NCBI GenBank assembly: GCA_003543115.1
Contig: DPJH01000038.1
Span: forward strand, 25,593 to 51,646
Direction of reading: 5' to 3'
DNA length: 26,054 nt
Source: Candidatus Moraniibacteriota bacterium
GTDB lineage: Bacteria > Patescibacteriota > Minisyncoccia > Moranbacterales > UBA2206
Made by a program: the position numbers and the translations under genes
Part shown: positions 23,144-26,054 of the stretch, in pieces
Layout: every line of letters begins with the position of its first letter
Position numbering within the stretch: position 1 is the stretch's first letter
Notes under the pieces: generated by a model
Seen by the model: the letters and a program-made list of their open reading frames with translations, nothing else
The model's database searches: none
What the model was told of the DNA's origin: nothing

Positions 23144-24211
23144 TTATATATCCCTATTTAACATATGGTCTGCTATTCCCAGTAAAAATTCCTTAGCTTC
23201 CGGATCAATATCGGATTTTTCAAGTTTTTTCTTTCCTTTAGCTATCAAAGTTGTTGCTAATTCTTTTGCATATTCCAATGAACCCGTGCTAATTATTATG
23301 TTCCTAAATTCTTCCAGCTCATGCTGGGATAAATCCTTTTTTCCTAAACATTTTTGCAGGATAGCTTTCTCCATCTTATCTGCTTTTTCCAATGCTTTCA
23401 CTACTAAAATTGTCTGCTTTCCTTGCCTGACATCCGACCCGACTGGTTTTCCTATCTTATTGATTTGGCCAAAAACACCTAGAATATCGTCTTGGATCTG
23501 AAAGGCAATTCCAACCGGAATAGCATAAGCGCTCAAAATTTTCATAAGCTCTCCTTCGGATCCGGCCAAAATCGCTCCCAAATGAAGAGGGCCTTCAATG
23601 GTGTATTTAGCTGTTTTGTTTTCATACATCCGCAGAATCTCTTCTTCGGTTGCTTGTCCCCTATTTTCAATAAACACATCTTCCGATTCCCCTATGACAG
23701 TCAGGGTAACGATGTTTTGTATTTTATGAAGAGCTTTTATTATTAATTCAGAAGGAAATTTTGACTCAAACAATACTTGATTGCCCAATGCCCCCATCAT
23801 ATCTCCGATAATTATGCCCATAGAATTTCCGAAATGTTCCGGGTCCTTCTTTTTGAAATGTTTTTTCGCCAGCTCGCCATATCTTACATGGATTGTTTTC
23901 ACTCCATGCCTTATCTCGTCCCTATCAATAATATCATCATGCATAAGAAGAAAGGAATGAATAAATTCAATGCTGATGGATGTTTTGATGATTTCTTCGA
24001 CTTCTTTTCCGCCAGCCGCCATATATCCAAAATACATAAAAGCCGCCCTGGCTCTCTTTCCGCCGGACATAGTAATATCACGAGCATATCTTATAGCATT
24101 ACCGACATTCTTATCTATTTTCTCATTTTCAGCAATTACCCGAGAAAAATAGGCATTCAATTCAGGGTCAATTTTTTCCTTGAGTTCCGCTAAAGTCTTT
24201 TTCGCATCCAC
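23144..24211 (-). CDS. Polyprenyl diphosphate synthase (trans-isoprenyl)
   Basis: 355 residues from a GTG at 24211. I chose this start because AAGGA sits 7 nt before it and the family-like sequence begins here (VDAKKTLAELKEKIDPEL); an ATG at 24340 would add 43 Arg/Lys-rich residues translated from a structured DNA region. The motifs are GGKRAR (50-55), the first Asp-rich motif DDIID (92-96), KTAKYTIEGPL, and the second Asp-rich motif DDILG (241-245). It condenses isopentenyl diphosphate onto an allylic primer, giving farnesyl or geranylgeranyl diphosphate; product length cannot be read safely. It is probably the precursor source for UppS. It is preceded by a long structured leader. Confidence 0.9.
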   Translation of the reverse strand: MDAKKTLAELKEKIDPELNAYFSRVIAENEKIDKNVGNAIRYARDITMSGGKRARAAFMYFGYMAAGGKEVEEIIKTSISIEFIHSFLLMHDDIIDRDEIRHGVKTIHVRYGELAKKHFKKKDPEHFGNSMGIIIGDMMGALGNQVLFESKFPSELIIKALHKIQNIVTLTVIGESEDVFIENRGQATEEEILRMYENKTAKYTIEGPLHLGAILAGSEGELMKILSAYAIPVGIAFQIQDDILGVFGQINKIGKPVGSDVRQGKQTILVVKALEKADKMEKAILQKCLGKKDLSQHELEEFRNIIISTGSLEYAKELATTLIAKGKKKLEKSDIDPEAKEFLLGIADHMLNRDI

Positions 24212-24504
24212 TGTTTTTTCCTTATTATTAATATCAACGATCGTACAAACTACTTTTTTGTACCGCCAAGGGGATTTTCGTCCTCTGCGCTTACAGCGCA
24301 TCGTAGTCCTGGGCAGCGCTAAACGCTCCTGTGGTCGCATTTATCGACGCTCGCTTCTGCCCGTTCAAATCCTCTTGTCAGGAATTCATGAACTTTATTT
24401 GTACCCCATGTCGAGCAGCAACTCGAACTTCTGCCTGTTTGCCTGGCTGTCGAAAAGATAAAAGATTAAGGCTCAAGAAAAGGGATATTCTTACTGTACA
24501 TAAA
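24212..24504 (-). promoter_or_regulatory. Long structured leader of the polyprenyl synthase gene, or an ncRNA
   Basis: This stretch has no gene and is visibly richer in GC than its surroundings. On the minus strand I can draw: TCGAG with CTCGA (24426-24411, 6-nt loop); GGATTT (24372-24367) with AAATCC (24277-24272) enclosing GGGCAG (24362-24357) with CTGCCC (24316-24311), which encloses GTCG with CGAC (24348-24334); TGCGCT-GTA-AGCGCA (24300-24286); and GTACAAA with TTTGTAC (24263-24243, 7-bp stem, 7-nt loop) about 30 nt before the GTG start. It matches no riboswitch, tmRNA, RNase P or SRP consensus that I recall. It may be a cis-regulatory RNA, a separate small RNA or a dispersed repeat. Confidence 0.45.
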
Positions 24505-24533
24505 ATTTTATCAGAATCTCAGTGAGATAGCAA
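24505..24533 (-). promoter_or_regulatory. Promoter for the polyprenyl synthase transcript
   Basis: Minus strand: TTGCTA (24533-24528), 17-nt spacer, TAAAAT (24510-24505). The predicted start is near 24498, giving a leader of about 287 nt. The -35 and spacing equal those of the FtsA-like gene promoter at 10993-11021. Confidence 0.55.
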
Positions 24534-24617
24534 GTATGGTGAAATTGCTGGATTGAGAAATAGTTGTTCCAATTTTCCAAAATTGAGCATATGTACTATT
24601 CTTCACTTCAAGAAAGC

Positions 24618-24625
24618 GAGGTGAT
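24618..24625 (+). promoter_or_regulatory. Strong Shine-Dalgarno for the plus-strand small gene
   Basis: GAGGTGAT, 5 nt before the ATG at 24631, is a near-perfect complement of the 16S 3' end and the strongest ribosome binding site seen in this window. Confidence 0.8.
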
Positions 24626-24630
24626 AAATT

Positions 24631-24846
24631 ATGAGAGAAGAAAAAATTGATTATTCTAAAGTCGACTTTACCAAAGAGATACCCTTTATTAGAAAGAGAT
24701 GTCCGCATCTCAATGAGGAAGAACTCAGAGAAGCGGAAGATTTGTTCCGGCGATGGGTAGAATTGGCGATGGAGATCTATGACGAAGCGGAAAGAGAAGG
24801 CCGGCTTCCAACAGAAGAAGAAATCCGGGAAGACCTAGCTAGATAA
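24631..24846 (+). CDS. Small acidic protein of unknown function, only plus-strand gene
   Basis: 71 residues, charged and predicted helical, with no signal peptide. It starts MREEKIDYSKVDFTKEIPF. The central part (CPHLNEEELREAEDLFRRWVELAMEIYDEAE) looks like a long amphipathic helix, and the end is PTEEEIREDLAR. A Shine-Dalgarno and a downstream terminator frame it, which argues that it is real. I do not recognise a family. Being alone on its strand and beside a toxin-antitoxin pair, it may be accessory. It could be an antitoxin-like or regulatory protein, but nothing in the sequence proves that. Confidence 0.7.
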   Translation: MREEKIDYSKVDFTKEIPFIRKRCPHLNEEELREAEDLFRRWVELAMEIYDEAEREGRLPTEEEIREDLAR

Positions 24847-24902
24847 AAGAGTTCCGGAAAGCCCTAAATAATAGATTATAAAACCTAACTATTCGAAGAC
24901 TT

Positions 24903-24925
24903 GAAAAACGCCCGAGGCGTTTTTC
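24903..24925. terminator. Bidirectional terminator between the small plus-strand gene and the AbiEii-type gene
   Basis: GAAAAACGCC (24903-24912), CGA loop, GGCGTTTTTC (24916-24925): a perfect 10-bp stem with A run on one side and T run on the other. It serves the convergent genes ending at 24846 (plus) and 24954 (minus). Confidence 0.9.
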
Positions 24926-24953
24926 TTGTTTTATCATTTGAAATTGTTTAACC

Positions 24954-25622
24954 CTATCTCGACAGATTATCCGTAGCTGATTCTTCTAAATATTTCTCAA
25001 TCTCTTGGCCGAAAAATTCTTTTACTTCTTCAATACCGATTTTTTGGGAAAAGAGCGGCGTATCTTCAACTTCTCTTGGCGCGATGTCTTCGGTATAGAC
25101 CAATTGAGCTAGAAATAGTTTTTCATTGAATATTTCTCCGTAAACTTCTTGGGCTTTGGTCACGATTTCCGATAAATCCGTAATCCTGTTTTTCAACAAA
25201 GCATATAAATCCAAATAATCTCGCCAACTGTTTCTACGATTGAGAGTGTAGGCCTTGGTAAGTGCCACGCCTAAAGGCGAAAGGATATCCAGGGGCCAGC
25301 TGGCTTCTTTTACAATGTATTGAGTCAAATCAAATGGATAGTAGATAAATGAGATTTTAATGTCACTATCCGTGAGAAAAGTGAATTCATCTTGATTATT
25401 CACCAGGGTTTCTTTGATGGCAAATTCGCTTTTTACCTTGGCGGGAAAATTAAAAGAGATTTCTCGGTTTGAGAAAATATCAAAATCATAAGACAGGCGA
25501 TGCCCGAGCTGCAAAGCCAAAGCCGTGCCTCCGGCTAAATAGCCGGCGCTGTGAAAAGCGGCCAGTTTTTCAAAACTGGCCCTTCTGTTTTCATCCAAAA
25601 TTTCAAGATGTAAACCTTCCAT
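24954..25622 (-). CDS. AbiEii/AbiGii-type nucleotidyltransferase toxin
   Basis: 222 residues. The nucleotidyltransferase signature is LAGGTALALQLGHRLSYDFDIF (29-50, with the GG and DxD-like Asp pair), followed by the third acidic strand (DIKISFIYY) and the family motif AYTLNRRNSWRDYLDLYALL. Toxins of this family (type IV AbiE, MenT-like) transfer nucleotides to RNA or tRNA and arrest growth; the exact target here is unknown. Its start overlaps the upstream partner gene by 20 nt, so the pair is translationally coupled, with the probable antitoxin first. A terminator lies 29 nt downstream of the stop. The assignment to the family is strong. Confidence 0.88.
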   Translation of the reverse strand: MEGLHLEILDENRRASFEKLAAFHSAGYLAGGTALALQLGHRLSYDFDIFSNREISFNFPAKVKSEFAIKETLVNNQDEFTFLTDSDIKISFIYYPFDLTQYIVKEASWPLDILSPLGVALTKAYTLNRRNSWRDYLDLYALLKNRITDLSEIVTKAQEVYGEIFNEKLFLAQLVYTEDIAPREVEDTPLFSQKIGIEEVKEFFGQEIEKYLEESATDNLSR

Positions 25623-25902
25623 GAATGTCTTTTATATACTGCGACTTATCAACTTTAGTTTTAAAAAAATATTCGAAAAATTCCAGAATAGCCGGATGGT
25701 AGAGTCCTTTGGCGGGTTTTTGAAATTCCTCTGCGACAACATCTCTTCCATAGATATGGAGGATTCTTCTGACATCATCCATAGAACCCAGTGCCAAGGT
25801 TTGATGGATAATCATATTCTTGTCTTTATCCAAATCAAAACCCTCATTCCTGTTTTTCAGGAACCAAAATAGTTTGCCCAGTTTATTCAGCTTGTTTTTC
25901 AT
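25603..25902 (-). CDS. Probable antitoxin of the AbiEii-type pair
   Basis: 99 residues, basic start, no membrane span. The pattern LFWFLKNRNEGFDL, then MIIHQTLALGSMDDVRRILHIYG, then VVAEEFQKPAKGLYHPAILEFFEYFF, recalls the small proteins (DUF6922-like) often found in front of AbiEii-type toxins. The helical core may bind DNA. I call it an antitoxin mainly from position: first gene of a two-gene unit, 20-nt overlap with the toxin. A perfect TATAAT lies six bases before its ATG, so the mRNA may be leaderless. The gene is complete. Confidence 0.7.
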   Translation of the reverse strand: MKNKLNKLGKLFWFLKNRNEGFDLDKDKNMIIHQTLALGSMDDVRRILHIYGRDVVAEEFQKPAKGLYHPAILEFFEYFFKTKVDKSQYIKDIHGRFTS

Positions 25903-25908
25903 AATTCT

Positions 25909-25917
25909 ATTATATCA
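25909..25917 (-). promoter_or_regulatory. Extended -10 promoter of the toxin-antitoxin pair
   Basis: Minus strand TGATATAAT (25917-25909), a perfect -10 with the TGn extension, then six bases and the ATG at 25902. The start of transcription should fall on or within a base or two of the ATG. The -35 region is poor (TTTAAT), as is usual with an extended -10. The rest of the window (25918-26054) contains no ORF I can support. Confidence 0.65.
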
Positions 25918-26054
25918 CAAAAATGCGATTTATTAAAGCAAATCGGGGCGTTCGAGTTTTTTGTGTTGCAATGAGAAGAAAAAATATTTTTGGCTTAAAA
26001 TCGAAAAATGTTAGTTCGAATCACCTTGGGGCTTTATGTTTTCTTTATATTTTT

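Noticed and set aside
24212..24340. 43-residue Arg/Lys-rich N-terminal extension of the polyprenyl synthase
   Set aside because: The GTG at 24211 has a proper Shine-Dalgarno and matches family starts, while the extension comes from a hairpin-rich region.
24361..24380. T-loop-like GTTCAAATCC, suggesting a tRNA
   Set aside because: The flanking bases cannot form the 5-bp T stem and no D or anticodon arm can be drawn on either strand.
25561..25580. Perfect palindrome GCCAGTTTT-TC-AAAACTGGC
   Set aside because: It lies inside the AbiEii-type coding region and encodes ordinary residues (ASFEKLA); no sign of a regulatory role.

Overview
The window reads as a chromosomal segment of a small-genome bacterium of the Candidate Phyla Radiation (Patescibacteria, most likely a Parcubacteria-type lineage). 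This placement is an inference from gene content: AT-rich DNA, almost all genes on one strand in tight clusters, a compact ribosomal-protein/RNA-polymerase operon with Lys-rich protein extensions, a short AlaRS without C-Ala domain, and an FtsA-like ATPase paired with a large single-span membrane protein. No rRNA, tRNA, CRISPR array or transposase gene was found.

Layout, left to right; every gene is on the minus strand except one. (1) 84-2445: a secreted 3D-domain protein and a DUF2207-type membrane protein, each with its own terminator or promoter. (2) 2578-7340: the operon infA-rpmJ-rpsM-rpsK-rpsD-rpoA-rplQ-rplM-rpsI, transcribed from a near-consensus promoter at 7512-7540 and closed by a terminator at 2512-2542. 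Its leader holds a possible 33-codon ORF with a good Shine-Dalgarno. Three successive spacers (rpmJ/rpsM, rpsM/rpsK, rpsK/rpsD) carry the same heptad-repeat arms that can fold into long hairpins. (3) 7604-10956: the FtsA-like ATPase and its membrane partner, with a promoter at 10993-11021. (4) 11085-16377: mnmA, two small proteins, alaS, and a 527-residue protein with features of the ADP-ribosyltransferase domain of polyvalent proteins. A decayed second copy of the alaS 3' end lies just beyond that last gene, so the gene is bracketed by two alaS ends. (5) 16483-22215: a run of thiol-redox, metabolic and repair genes: a CxxC/CcdA membrane protein, trxA, trxB, malic enzyme, yjbQ, pcm and mltG. 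(6) 22360-24211: uppS and a polyprenyl diphosphate synthase, which together would make the lipid carrier for the cell wall. The synthase is preceded by a 287-nt leader with several strong hairpins. (7) 24631-25902: a lone plus-strand small gene, a bidirectional terminator, and an AbiEii-type toxin/antitoxin pair with a predicted leaderless mRNA.

The best candidates for something new are the alaS-bracketed ART-like gene, the hairpin spacers of the ribosomal operon, and the structured region at 24241-24430. Many housekeeping genes here lack a recognisable Shine-Dalgarno and start as AAAATATG-like, while several small or accessory ORFs have strong ones.
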